Assembly: GCA_027486585.1 (NCBI GenBank) | Contig: JAIXOU010000119.1 | Coordinates: 101,639-165,638, forward strand | From: Verrucomicrobiaceae bacterium | GTDB lineage: Bacteria > Verrucomicrobiota > Verrucomicrobiia > Verrucomicrobiales > Verrucomicrobiaceae | Direction: 5' to 3' | DNA: 64,000 nt | Part shown: piece by piece, positions 8,580-16,888 of the stretch | Layout of the letters: each line of letters begins with the position of its first letter | Position numbering within the stretch: the stretch's first letter is position 1 | Made by a program: the position numbers and the translations under genes | Notes under the pieces: generated by a model | Databases searched by the model: none | What the model saw: only the letters and a program-made list of their open reading frames with translations | What the model was told of the DNA's origin: nothing

Positions 8580-9920
8580 ATGACTTGGAAAACCCTTCTG
8601 CTACTCCCGATCCTGGCGGCGCAAGCTGCGGAAACTCGCTTCGTGGATGCGAAGGCCGTTGTTACCGCCGAGTGGAAGGGACGGGAGACGCGCACGCTGG
8701 CTGACTTCGAAGTGCAGCCTTTGCCAAAGGAGGTTTTCACGCGGTTTGGTGGATTGGCGTCCGATAAAAAAGCGGCCAGCGGCTTCTTTCGCGTCGAAAA
8801 AATCGACGATCGCTGGTGGATGATCGATCCCGACGGCGGACGCTTCATCTTCGCGGGCGTTTGCTCGTTGAAGCCCGAAACCAACCTCGCAGCGAAGGAG
8901 CCGTTTGAGCGGCTTTTTGGTTCGAACGAGGCCTGGACCGCCCAAACGCTCGATTTTCTGCGTGAGCATGGCTTCAACGGCTGTGGCGGCTTTTCTGATG
9001 TGGAGGTACTGCGCTCGGCGAAAGCACCCATGCCTTACACGGTCACGCTGGGACTGATGGGCGGCTTTGGGAGAAAGATCGGCGTCACGCATTCGGAGGC
9101 CGGTCACACGGGTTATGCGGACGATGTCATCCCGGTCTTTGAGCCGGGATTTGCCGCGTATTGTGCGGAGCAGTGCCGCGAGCGGCTTTCGGCGATGAAG
9201 GATGATCCATGGCTTGTCGGCGTCTTTTCGGATAACGAACTGCCCATCAAGCGGGACATGCTCGACCGCATGCTGAAACGTGGCGGTGCCACGCAGGCTG
9301 AGGCGGAGGTCTTCATGGTTGGAAAAGGCGCGGTGACGGACGAGCTGCGCCGCGAGTTTGTTGAGCATGTCTTTGATGCCTACTTTCGCCTCGCCACGCA
9401 GGCCATCCGCGAGGTGATGCCACGGCATTTGTGCCTCGGCTCGCGTTTTCACGGACCGGCGAAGTCGGTCAGCGGCGTGTGGAAGGCCGCAGGCAAGTGG
9501 TGTGATGCCATCTCGATGAACTACTACGATCACTGGAGCCCGCAGAAGGATCACCTGCGCCAGTGGCACGAGTGGTCAGGAAAGCCCTGCCTCATTACTG
9601 AGTTTTACGTCAAAGGCATGGACAGCGGCATGGCGAACACGAGCGGCGCTGGCTGGGTCGTGAAGACACAAGCGGATCGCGGCGCGTTTTATCAAAACTT
9701 CACGCTCGGATTGCTGGAGTCCAAAACCTGCGTCGGCTGGCACTGGTTCAAATACATGGACAACGATCCCGCGAACACCAAGACCGATGCCTCGAACCGC
9801 GACAGCAACAAAGGTATCCTCAACGCCCGCTACGAGGCTTACACGCCGCTGCTCGATGCCATGCGAGAGCTGAACTCGCGCATCTATCCGCTGATCCAGT
9901 CTTTGGACGCGGTGAAATAA
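8580..9920 (+). CDS. Secreted agarase-like (clan GH-A) glycosidase
   Basis: 446 residues from the ATG at 8580, which gives a clean signal peptide (MTWKTLLLLPILAAQAAE). An in-frame ATG at 8553 adds nine polar residues and is less likely. The FFRVEKIDDRWWMIDPDGG segment is typical of beta-agarase-like (GH50-related) proteins. Two glutamates fit the acid/base and nucleophile of a clan GH-A TIM barrel: Glu220 in FSDNELP and Glu341 in LITEFYVKG. The W-rich C-terminal strand (VGWHWFKYMDND) also fits. The likely role is cutting a galactan or related algal polysaccharide outside the cytoplasm; agar specificity is not proven. It is shorter than characterised GH50 agarases, which carry extra N-terminal modules. 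Confidence 0.75.
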   Translation: MTWKTLLLLPILAAQAAETRFVDAKAVVTAEWKGRETRTLADFEVQPLPKEVFTRFGGLASDKKAASGFFRVEKIDDRWWMIDPDGGRFIFAGVCSLKPETNLAAKEPFERLFGSNEAWTAQTLDFLREHGFNGCGGFSDVEVLRSAKAPMPYTVTLGLMGGFGRKIGVTHSEAGHTGYADDVIPVFEPGFAAYCAEQCRERLSAMKDDPWLVGVFSDNELPIKRDMLDRMLKRGGATQAEAEVFMVGKGAVTDELRREFVEHVFDAYFRLATQAIREVMPRHLCLGSRFHGPAKSVSGVWKAAGKWCDAISMNYYDHWSPQKDHLRQWHEWSGKPCLITEFYVKGMDSGMANTSGAGWVVKTQADRGAFYQNFTLGLLESKTCVGWHWFKYMDNDPANTKTDASNRDSNKGILNARYEAYTPLLDAMRELNSRIYPLIQSLDAVK

Positions 9921-10023
9921 AAAGATCGTCCTTTTTCGCTGCCTAAACGAACATTTACCGTTTGTTGACAATTTTGCGCCGGGAGCTTGATGCCTCGCTG
10001 ACAGATCCTTGTATGCTAACAGC

Positions 10024-11403
10024 ATGAAAACGCGCCACTCGTTGATCATTGCCCTGCTACCCCTGATTTTGATCGCTGCCGTGACGGAGGAAAAGCCAAA
10101 GGGTGGAGCCAAAGGCGGATCGGGCCAAGGAGGGCAGGTCGAGTCGGCGGTGGTGCCGCCGTATCTGTTCAATGTGTGGCTTTGCAGGCCGGGCGCGGAG
10201 TCGGTGACAGTCAGTGTACTGGCGTGGGAGGAGATGGAGGCCTCCATAACCTATGGCGATGGTTTGAAGACTGTGGCGACGAAGCTCAAATCCGGTGAGC
10301 CGCAAAACTTTGTGCTGGCAGGCCTAAAGCCAGACACGAGCTACAACTATCAGCTTACCTATCGCCGCGCGGGTGGTGAAGCGGTGCAGGATGTGATGCG
10401 TAGCTTTCACACTCAGCGGAAGGCGGGGCAAAGCTTTTCGTTCGTCATGCAGGCAGACTCGCACCTCGACAACAACACGGACGTGCGCGTTTACCAGCAA
10501 ACGCTGGCCAACATGCTCGCTGACAAGCCGGACTTCATGATCGACCTCGGCGACACGACGATGGTGGACAAGTTTGGCAGGTTCTACACGCGCTCCGAGT
10601 CGCAATACAAAGCGCAGCGCTACTTCATGGGCCGCATCGCTCACAGTGTGCCGATTTTCATGGTGCTCGGCAATCACGACGGCGAACGAGGCAGCGACCC
10701 AGAGATGTCTGATTGGTCGCTCAAGCAGCGCCACAGGTATTTCCCGAATCCAACCGATGGAAACGACAAGCACAGCTACTTCGCCTTTGAGTGGGGAAAC
10801 GCGCTCTTCATCGGCCTCGATCCGTTTTGGGCCACCACGAAGCGCGGAGCCTCCGGCTGGGACATGACGCTCGGTGAAACGCAGTATCGCTGGCTCACGA
10901 AGACCCTCACCAGCAGCAAAGCGCCTTTCAAATTCGTGTTTCTACATCATCTCGTCGGCGGTTTGGGCAAAGACGTGCGTGGAGGTGTGACTCCCGCACC
11001 CTACATGGAGTGGGGCGGCAAGAACGCGGATGGCAGCGAAGGCTTCAACGAACATCGTCCCGGCTGGGAAATGCCGATTCATCAACTCCTTGTCAAAACC
11101 GGTGTCAGCGCCGTCTTTCATGGTCACGACCATCTTTTCGTCAAAGAGGAACTCGACGGTATCATCTACCAAGAGGTCCCGCAGCCCGGCCACCCGAGCG
11201 GCGGCACCCGCAGCGCCGAAGAATACCGATACACCGGCGTCATACTCGGCAGCAGCGGCCATGTGCGTGTGACAGTCGGCGACAAGGAAGCCAAACTGGA
11301 CTATGTGCGCTCTATCGTGCCCGGTGTGACGAGAGGCGACCTTCCAAATGCTAGCGTGGAGCACAGCTACACGATCAAATCCCGCCCTGTCTTTGACCCA
11401 TGA
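10024..11403 (+). CDS. Secreted metallophosphoesterase (purple-acid-phosphatase-like)
   Basis: 459 residues. The ATG at 10024 gives a signal peptide (MKTRHSLIIALLPLILIAAV); a TTG at 10009 is less likely. A fibronectin-like N-domain (~50-135) precedes a calcineurin-type catalytic domain with QADSHLD, DLGDTTMVD, LGNHDGERG, FVFLHH and VFHGHDH, a full metal-ligand set. It is clearly paralogous to the C-terminal half of the first gene: both share EWGGKNADGS, RPGW(D/E)MPIH and VFHGHDHL. Its last four bases overlap the start of the sulfatase gene (ATGA), so the two are probably translated together. The substrate, probably a phosphate ester released from a glycan or lipid, is unknown. Confidence 0.88.
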   Translation: MKTRHSLIIALLPLILIAAVTEEKPKGGAKGGSGQGGQVESAVVPPYLFNVWLCRPGAESVTVSVLAWEEMEASITYGDGLKTVATKLKSGEPQNFVLAGLKPDTSYNYQLTYRRAGGEAVQDVMRSFHTQRKAGQSFSFVMQADSHLDNNTDVRVYQQTLANMLADKPDFMIDLGDTTMVDKFGRFYTRSESQYKAQRYFMGRIAHSVPIFMVLGNHDGERGSDPEMSDWSLKQRHRYFPNPTDGNDKHSYFAFEWGNALFIGLDPFWATTKRGASGWDMTLGETQYRWLTKTLTSSKAPFKFVFLHHLVGGLGKDVRGGVTPAPYMEWGGKNADGSEGFNEHRPGWEMPIHQLLVKTGVSAVFHGHDHLFVKEELDGIIYQEVPQPGHPSGGTRSAEEYRYTGVILGSSGHVRVTVGDKEAKLDYVRSIVPGVTRGDLPNASVEHSYTIKSRPVFDP

Positions 11404-12734
11404 AAATCCTCCTCATCTTTACGCTGCTCTGCCTTAGCATCAAGGCATCCGCCAAAGCACCCAACATTCTCTTCATCCTCGCCGATGACCAGTCGTGGAG
11501 CGGTACTTCCGTGCGGATGAAGGCGGATGAGCCACTAAGCGGCAGCACGGTTTTTAAGACGCCGAACCTGGAAAAGCTCGCCGCACAGGGTATGACCTTT
11601 TCACAGGCTTATGCCGCGCATTGCAAATGCGAATGCTCGCGTGCAGCAATCCAGATGGGCCGCACAACGACGACTCTAAACGCTCCGGACAAATCCTCGC
11701 GGAACTGGAGCGCTCCAGTGACGGATTCGCTCGTGAACACGCTCAAAAAAGCCGATGCTAGCTACAAAGCGGCGCATTTTGGCAAATGGCAGTGGTTTCA
11801 CACGCCGAAGTCGATGGGCTATGACGCGAGCGATGGCATCACGATGAACGAAGACGGGGATACGACCGACCCCGATGACCCGAAGCAGTCCTTTGGCATC
11901 ACACGGCGAGCCAGGGCTTTCATGGATGAGCAGGTGAAGAGTGGGCATCCGTTTTATCTCCAACTCAGCTACTATGCCGTGCATCAAACTCCGCAGGCTC
12001 TGGCCTCGACACTGAAGAAATATGAAGGCATGAACCTCAGTAAGGGCGGCAAAGGGGATCGCGCTCTGATGGCTGCGATGACGGAGGACTTCGATACCTG
12101 CATTGGCGAGGTCTTAACGAAGCTTGATGAACTCGGCATCGCCGATGACACGCTGGTTATCTACAGCAGTGACAATGGGGGCCGCACAGAGATCCTGAAC
12201 GGTGGAAAGGGCGATCTCGGAGAGGGTGGCATCCGCGAACCGCTTATTGTTCGCGGTCCCGGAATCAAAGGCGGTGCGCGCTGTGATACACCAGTCATTA
12301 GTTACGATCTCATGGCCACGGTGCTTGATTTCGCGAAGCCGGGCTTCGCTTTGCCAAAAGGTGTCGAAGGCGGCAGTTGGAAGCCGCTTTTACTCAGCGC
12401 TGGCAAAGAACCGATGAAGCGCCCCATTGATCGGTTCGTCTGGCATCAAGCTGTCGAGGTTGCGCATCCTCAGTCGGCCATTCGTCGTGGCGACTATAAG
12501 CTGCTCTATTTTTGGGATACGAAAGAAGGCCTGCTCTTCGATTTGAAGAACGATCTCGGCGAGACTCGAGATGCTGCAAAGCAGAAACCTGAAATCGCCA
12601 CACAGCTGGAAGCCGATTTGAAAGCCCACCTGAAGGCAGGACTTGGAGAGCAGGCCTACGGCGCCCTGGAGCGCGGAGAGGTGCAGCAGAGTCGTCCTAA
12701 GGGGAAAGGCAAAGGGAAGGGTAAGGCTAAGTAA
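11400..12734 (+). CDS. Secreted sulfatase with unusual active-site motif
   Basis: 444 residues. Signal peptide 1-18, then APNILFILADDQS (metal-binding aspartates), the active-site region, FGKWQW, SSDNGG and LFDLKNDLGETRD, all typical of type I sulfatases. The residue normally changed to formylglycine should be Cys77, in C-E-C-S-R: the arginine is kept but the usual proline or alanine at +2 is a cysteine, and another cysteine sits at 75. The enzyme may therefore be matured inefficiently, matured by an enzyme that accepts cysteine, or inactive. The C-terminus is a lysine/glycine tail (KGKGKGKGKAK). Start and upstream phosphoesterase stop overlap by four bases. An exported sulfate-ester hydrolase is the likely role. 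Confidence 0.85.
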   Translation: MKILLIFTLLCLSIKASAKAPNILFILADDQSWSGTSVRMKADEPLSGSTVFKTPNLEKLAAQGMTFSQAYAAHCKCECSRAAIQMGRTTTTLNAPDKSSRNWSAPVTDSLVNTLKKADASYKAAHFGKWQWFHTPKSMGYDASDGITMNEDGDTTDPDDPKQSFGITRRARAFMDEQVKSGHPFYLQLSYYAVHQTPQALASTLKKYEGMNLSKGGKGDRALMAAMTEDFDTCIGEVLTKLDELGIADDTLVIYSSDNGGRTEILNGGKGDLGEGGIREPLIVRGPGIKGGARCDTPVISYDLMATVLDFAKPGFALPKGVEGGSWKPLLLSAGKEPMKRPIDRFVWHQAVEVAHPQSAIRRGDYKLLYFWDTKEGLLFDLKNDLGETRDAAKQKPEIATQLEADLKAHLKAGLGEQAYGALERGEVQQSRPKGKGKGKGKAK

Positions 12735-12922
12735 GCTAGACTCTAACACCTCGGATTTAGCCATGTGATGACGTGTGGAGGCAAGGTAAATGCCCCATGT
12801 GGCTTCAGTGATGCGGATTATCTGTTAGAGTGGCAGTTCTATCGAGAGGCCACTGTCTTTTCGGCGTATAACAATAGCCGGTTCTTCATTCTAAATTAAG
12901 GTTCGCGTGACATTAGGGCTCC

Positions 12923-13933
12923 ATGCACATTGAATCAGTCAAGGCTTTGAAACCCATGATCTCTACTCATTTCCAGTCTTTTCGGTTACTCTGGCTCGCT
13001 GGCGTCGTGATGCTTAATCCAAGTCATGCGGCGGCTCCTGCGGCGCTACACCAGGTCAGCATCACGACGGAAGGTGATTATCGACTCATCAAGTCCAATG
13101 GCTGGCCGGATCATGAACCGGGGCAGTTTCCCCGCAAAGGTAATCCTAACAGCGCGAGTCCTCAGAGTTACAGCTTCCGCGTGCCACTGCAGCCCGTTAG
13201 GGCCAAGGAGCCATCTCGCATTTTTGGCTGGTGGGGGGTGGCTATCAATGGGGTGCCGTTTGAGCCAGGCACTGCGGAGGCTTGGCAAAACAATCCACAA
13301 TCTGGCTGGCGCTATGAGGCTGCTACTGGCTTCCTGGATCTCGGGCTCGATGAGCACAATGCTCATGTGCAACCCACTGGAGCCTATCATTATCACGCGT
13401 TGCCCGTGGGCCTTGTCGAGCGTCTTGGAGGCGATGACAAAAAGATGCTGCTCATCGGTTATGCAGCTGATGGCTTCCCTATCTATACCAGTAAGGGCAC
13501 AGATGCCAAAGGCGAACTCCGTGTGATGAAATCAAGCTACAAGCTGAAATCCGGCACACGCCCTGCGCAGGCAGGTGGGCCCAGCGGCAATTATGACGGT
13601 CGTTTCACCCAGGACTGGGAGTACATCGCAGGCAGTGGTGATCTCGATGAAACCAATGGACGCATCGGCGTCACGCCGGAATACCCCGAAGGTACTTATT
13701 ATTATTGTCTGACCCCAGAGTTCCCCTTTGTGCCACGTCATTGGCACGGCGTGCCGGACCCGAGCTTTGCGAAACATGGTGGTGGACCTCCGGGTGGCCC
13801 TGGACGACGAGGTCCCCCTGGTGGTCCCGGCGGAACTGGGCGCAAAGGCGGCCCCGGTTCTAAAGGCGGAAGGCCCCCAGGTCCACCGGACAGAGATCCA
13901 CTGCGCGGCACCTTCTTGCCTGATTTCCCGTAA
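12923..13933 (+). CDS. Secreted YHYH-domain protein
   Basis: 336 residues. An alternative ATG at 12956 would give a shorter signal peptide (MISTHFQSFRLLWLAGVV). The mature part has KSNGWPDHEPG, a GAYHYHALP motif and an IGYAADGFPIY segment that match the YHYH domain of the larger protein at 4862. The C-terminus (from ~285) is a glycine/proline/arginine-rich low-complexity tail (GGPGRRGPPGGPGG and similar). It has no EF-hand or PEBP domain. It follows the phosphoesterase-sulfatase pair at a gap of 188 bases, which has no gene of its own. The function of YHYH proteins is not established; histidine clusters suggest metal binding. Confidence 0.8.
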   Translation: MHIESVKALKPMISTHFQSFRLLWLAGVVMLNPSHAAAPAALHQVSITTEGDYRLIKSNGWPDHEPGQFPRKGNPNSASPQSYSFRVPLQPVRAKEPSRIFGWWGVAINGVPFEPGTAEAWQNNPQSGWRYEAATGFLDLGLDEHNAHVQPTGAYHYHALPVGLVERLGGDDKKMLLIGYAADGFPIYTSKGTDAKGELRVMKSSYKLKSGTRPAQAGGPSGNYDGRFTQDWEYIAGSGDLDETNGRIGVTPEYPEGTYYYCLTPEFPFVPRHWHGVPDPSFAKHGGGPPGGPGRRGPPGGPGGTGRKGGPGSKGGRPPGPPDRDPLRGTFLPDFP

Positions 13934-13958
13934 CTGATGCAGTTCGAGCACTGGCCAT

Positions 13959-15221
13959 ATGGCCAATGGTTTGCTAGCTGGAAAGCATCAGGTTGGACGT
14001 TTATTACCTCTTGTGAATCGACTTCTTCTTCAGGCCCTCATTCTTCTCTGCGTCAGTTCGCCTATTTTAGCCGATGATTCTGCCCCACGGTACTTCAGTG
14101 CTAAACCCGGTGCTTTAGTCAAAGCCAAAGCGCGACTCGCTGCCGGTGACAAACAGCTCGCCAAAGCACTCAAAAAGCTCGTCGCCGATGCGGACAAGGC
14201 ATTGGCCGAAGCGCCGCCTTCTGTGACGAGCAAAGAGAAGCTCCCACCCAGCGGTGATAAGCATGACTACATGAGCATCGCTCCGTACTTCTGGCCGAAT
14301 CCGGATACGAAGGATGGGCTACCTTATGTTCGTCACGACGGTAAAGTGAACCCCGAGAGCCGTGATCCAAAAGCGAATGACAGCCCGGCCATCAAGATCA
14401 TGGGCGACAATGTCGAGACCCTCGCGCTGGCCTATTTCTTCACTGGCAACGAAGCCTACGCCGAAGGTGCCGCTAAAGTGGCCCGCACCTGGTTCCTCGA
14501 TCCCGCCACGCGGATGACTCCGCACTTGAAGTATGCACAGGCCATCATCGGCGTGAATGATGGTCGTGGCACCGGTATCCTAGAGGCGCTTAATCTTTCG
14601 GTTGCTGTGGATGCGCTCGGCCTGCTCGCCGACTCGAAAGCCTGGCCCAAGGCTGATCAAAAGGCTCTCAAGGAATGGCTTCGCACCTATCACGATTGGC
14701 TGATTCAGAGTGATGCCGGTAAAGATGAGAATAACGCCAAAAACAATCACGGCACTTTCTACGATGTGCAAGCTGTGCGCATCGCATTGGTGATTGGTCG
14801 CCTTGATCCGGCCAAGCGTATCCTTGAAGAAGCCAAGCAACGCCGCATTGCTGTGCAGATCGATCCTGAAGGCAAACAACCGCTCGAACTCGACCGCACC
14901 ACCTCCTTCAGTTACTCGCGCTTCAATCTTTTTGCCCTCACTGAACTCGCAACGCTCGGAGAGCATGTCGGAGTCGATCTATGGAACTTCACCACCGATG
15001 ATGGTCGCAGCATTCGCAAAGCCATCGATTACATGCTGCCCTATGCAGACGTGCCGCCAAAACCCTGGCCGTTACCACAAATCAAAGACAAGCATGAATC
15101 CGAATTCATGCCGATCTTTCGTCTGGCCACCTTGGCTTATGGTGGGGATGCTTATGAGACCATCATCGTAAAGTATGAGGACGCTTCCAGCAAGCGCTTC
15201 CAGCTGCTCTTTGTGAAGTGA
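13959..15221 (+). CDS. Alginate lyase family (PL5-like) protein
   Basis: 420 residues, 25 bases after the YHYH gene. A basic N-terminus and a hydrophobic stretch (LLLQALILLCVSSPILAD) form a signal peptide. The mature protein matches the alginate-lyase superfamily: SIAPYFWPNPDTKDGLPY, IMGDNVETLALAYFFTG, a NNHGTFYDVQ active-site-like segment with its histidine, and SFSYSRFNLFALTELA. These form an alpha/alpha toroid that cleaves uronate polymers by beta-elimination. Many bacterial homologues have unproven specificity, so alginate is a guess. The ATG lies inside a perfect 14-bp palindrome (TGGCCATATGGCCA, 13952-13965), which could hide the start or serve as a binding site. Confidence 0.83.
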   Translation: MANGLLAGKHQVGRLLPLVNRLLLQALILLCVSSPILADDSAPRYFSAKPGALVKAKARLAAGDKQLAKALKKLVADADKALAEAPPSVTSKEKLPPSGDKHDYMSIAPYFWPNPDTKDGLPYVRHDGKVNPESRDPKANDSPAIKIMGDNVETLALAYFFTGNEAYAEGAAKVARTWFLDPATRMTPHLKYAQAIIGVNDGRGTGILEALNLSVAVDALGLLADSKAWPKADQKALKEWLRTYHDWLIQSDAGKDENNAKNNHGTFYDVQAVRIALVIGRLDPAKRILEEAKQRRIAVQIDPEGKQPLELDRTTSFSYSRFNLFALTELATLGEHVGVDLWNFTTDDGRSIRKAIDYMLPYADVPPKPWPLPQIKDKHESEFMPIFRLATLAYGGDAYETIIVKYEDASSKRFQLLFVK

Positions 15222-15229
15222 GCTAGCCT

Positions 15230-16780
15230 TTAGACCTGAACGTGACGCGCCTGACGGCGGGCTGCACGCAGCGCAGCAGGTTTCTCAGTAGAAGAGGTTT
15301 TACCACGCAGGCTCAGCGCCTCGCGACTTGGCGTGCGATGCCAATCGGTTTCTAAAGTCGTCGCCGCCAGCTCACGATCCATACCACTTTCCTGAATCAG
15401 GAAGTCAAAAAGACTCTGGGCGATGACTGGCAGAGCGATCATGTGCGTGCGTCGTAGCGTGCGGTGCAGCCAATCGCTGAAGCGCAGAAACTCATGGAAC
15501 GGAGAGGCCTCATCTCGCCAAAGAAGTTGAAGCGTGCCGGTGAAGTTGCCGCTATTGGCCACGATATCCCAGTAGCGGGCAAAGCGCCTCATGCGCTGCA
15601 TTTCCGGGAATGAAATATCGCGTGTGGATAAAATCTCATACGGAGGATGTGGTGCATACACCATGCGATATTCGTCATCGTGCCGGACGATGGGCGTGCC
15701 GCGCAGGCGCTTCAGGATGCCGACTTGAATTTCCTGCGGGTTGAGCTTCACCAGTCGATCAAAGCCACGTCCAAAACTTTCGATTCCCTCCCCAGGCAGA
15801 CCGACAATCAGATCTGCATGAATGTGTACCCCCGTTTCTTCTCTTAGAAATCGGAAGTTATCTTCCAAGCGATCCAGATTCTGACGGCGGCTGATGTTTT
15901 TTGACGTGGCATCATCAAAGGTCTGGATGCCTACTTCAAACTGCACCGCGCCTGGCGGGAATTGTTTGATCAGTGCACGCAATTGCTCCGGAAGACGATC
16001 AGGCACCATTTCAAAATGTAAAAAGAGGCCCTCATGCCAGCGATCCAGGAAGAATTGCAAAATGCCCATGCTCGTCGGCAAATGCAGATTGAAGGTGCGA
16101 TCCACAAACTTGAATTGCTTGACTCCACGGTCCAGCAGGCGCTGCATCGAGGCCAGGAAAGCCTCTGTGTTAAAAGCCCGCACCGGTATGTCTAGCGATG
16201 ACAAACAGAACTCACAAGTGAAGGGGCAGCCACGTGACGCCTCGACGTAGATCACTCGGTTGGCTAAATCATCGTCGGTGTAGAGCTCGTAGGGAGATGC
16301 CAGATTGTTCAGCGCTGGCAAATCAGCGGCCATGATGTGAGGCAGACACTCTTGGCTGCTTTCTGAAGGCGCACTGACGGAAGTGTCTGGATCTCGAAGC
16401 AGCTCACGACAGACTTGAGCAAATTTCACATCGGCCTCACCCGTGATCACATGATCAGCCAAGGCCACAATTGTTTGCCCCTCGGTTTCGTAAGACACCT
16501 CTGGCCCACCTAGAATGATGATTAGCTCTGGTCGGATGCGTTTCAATACGGCCACCACCTCCGTCGTCTGCTCGACATTCCAAATGTAAACACCAAAGCC
16601 AACAATGCGCGGCTCATGCAGTAAGATCGCTTCCACAATCTCCAGCGGCTGCTGATTGATGATGAATTCTGCTATGCACGCGCGCTCCCGCATTTCCCCG
16701 AGATTCGCCATGAGATAGCGCAGCCCGAAAGAGGCGTGAATGTATTTAGCATTGAGCGTGGCGAGAACGATATCCGGCAT
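15230..16780 (-). CDS. B12-binding-domain radical SAM protein
   Basis: 516 residues from the ATG at 16780 ([19 protein letters not shown], the usual beginning of this family); in-frame starts at 16804 and 16828 add a non-conserved stretch. Residues ~1-130 are a cobalamin-binding Rossmann domain ([16 protein letters not shown]). The radical SAM core has the iron-sulfur motif [10 protein letters not shown] (~192) and [15 protein letters not shown]-terminal domain of unknown function follows. Relatives are labelled magnesium-protoporphyrin cyclase-like, but the reaction is not known. It is convergent with the alginate lyase gene, 8 bases apart, and is not a sulfatase-maturing enzyme by sequence: it lacks the extra cysteine clusters of that family. 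Confidence 0.85.
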   Translation of the reverse strand: MPDIVLATLNAKYIHASFGLRYLMANLGEMRERACIAEFIINQQPLEIVEAILLHEPRIVGFGVYIWNVEQTTEVVAVLKRIRPELIIILGGPEVSYETEGQTIVALADHVITGEADVKFAQVCRELLRDPDTSVSAPSESSQECLPHIMAADLPALNNLASPYELYTDDDLANRVIYVEASRGCPFTCEFCLSSLDIPVRAFNTEAFLASMQRLLDRGVKQFKFVDRTFNLHLPTSMGILQFFLDRWHEGLFLHFEMVPDRLPEQLRALIKQFPPGAVQFEVGIQTFDDATSKNISRRQNLDRLEDNFRFLREETGVHIHADLIVGLPGEGIESFGRGFDRLVKLNPQEIQVGILKRLRGTPIVRHDDEYRMVYAPHPPYEILSTRDISFPEMQRMRRFARYWDIVANSGNFTGTLQLLWRDEASPFHEFLRFSDWLHRTLRRTHMIALPVIAQSLFDFLIQESGMDRELAATTLETDWHRTPSREALSLRGKTSSTEKPAALRAARRQARHVQV

Positions 16781-16888
16781 GAACCTGCACGGTGGCGGCT
16801 TCATGTGACCGTGCAACTGCCAAGTCAAAGCTACTGAGCCTGCCGTTGCCTAGTCTGCATCAGGATGATGGTCCCGACGCAATTAAAC

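Noticed and set aside
9965..9970. TTGACA as a -35 box upstream of the metallophosphoesterase gene
   Set aside because: No convincing -10 box at the right spacing; not enough to call a promoter.
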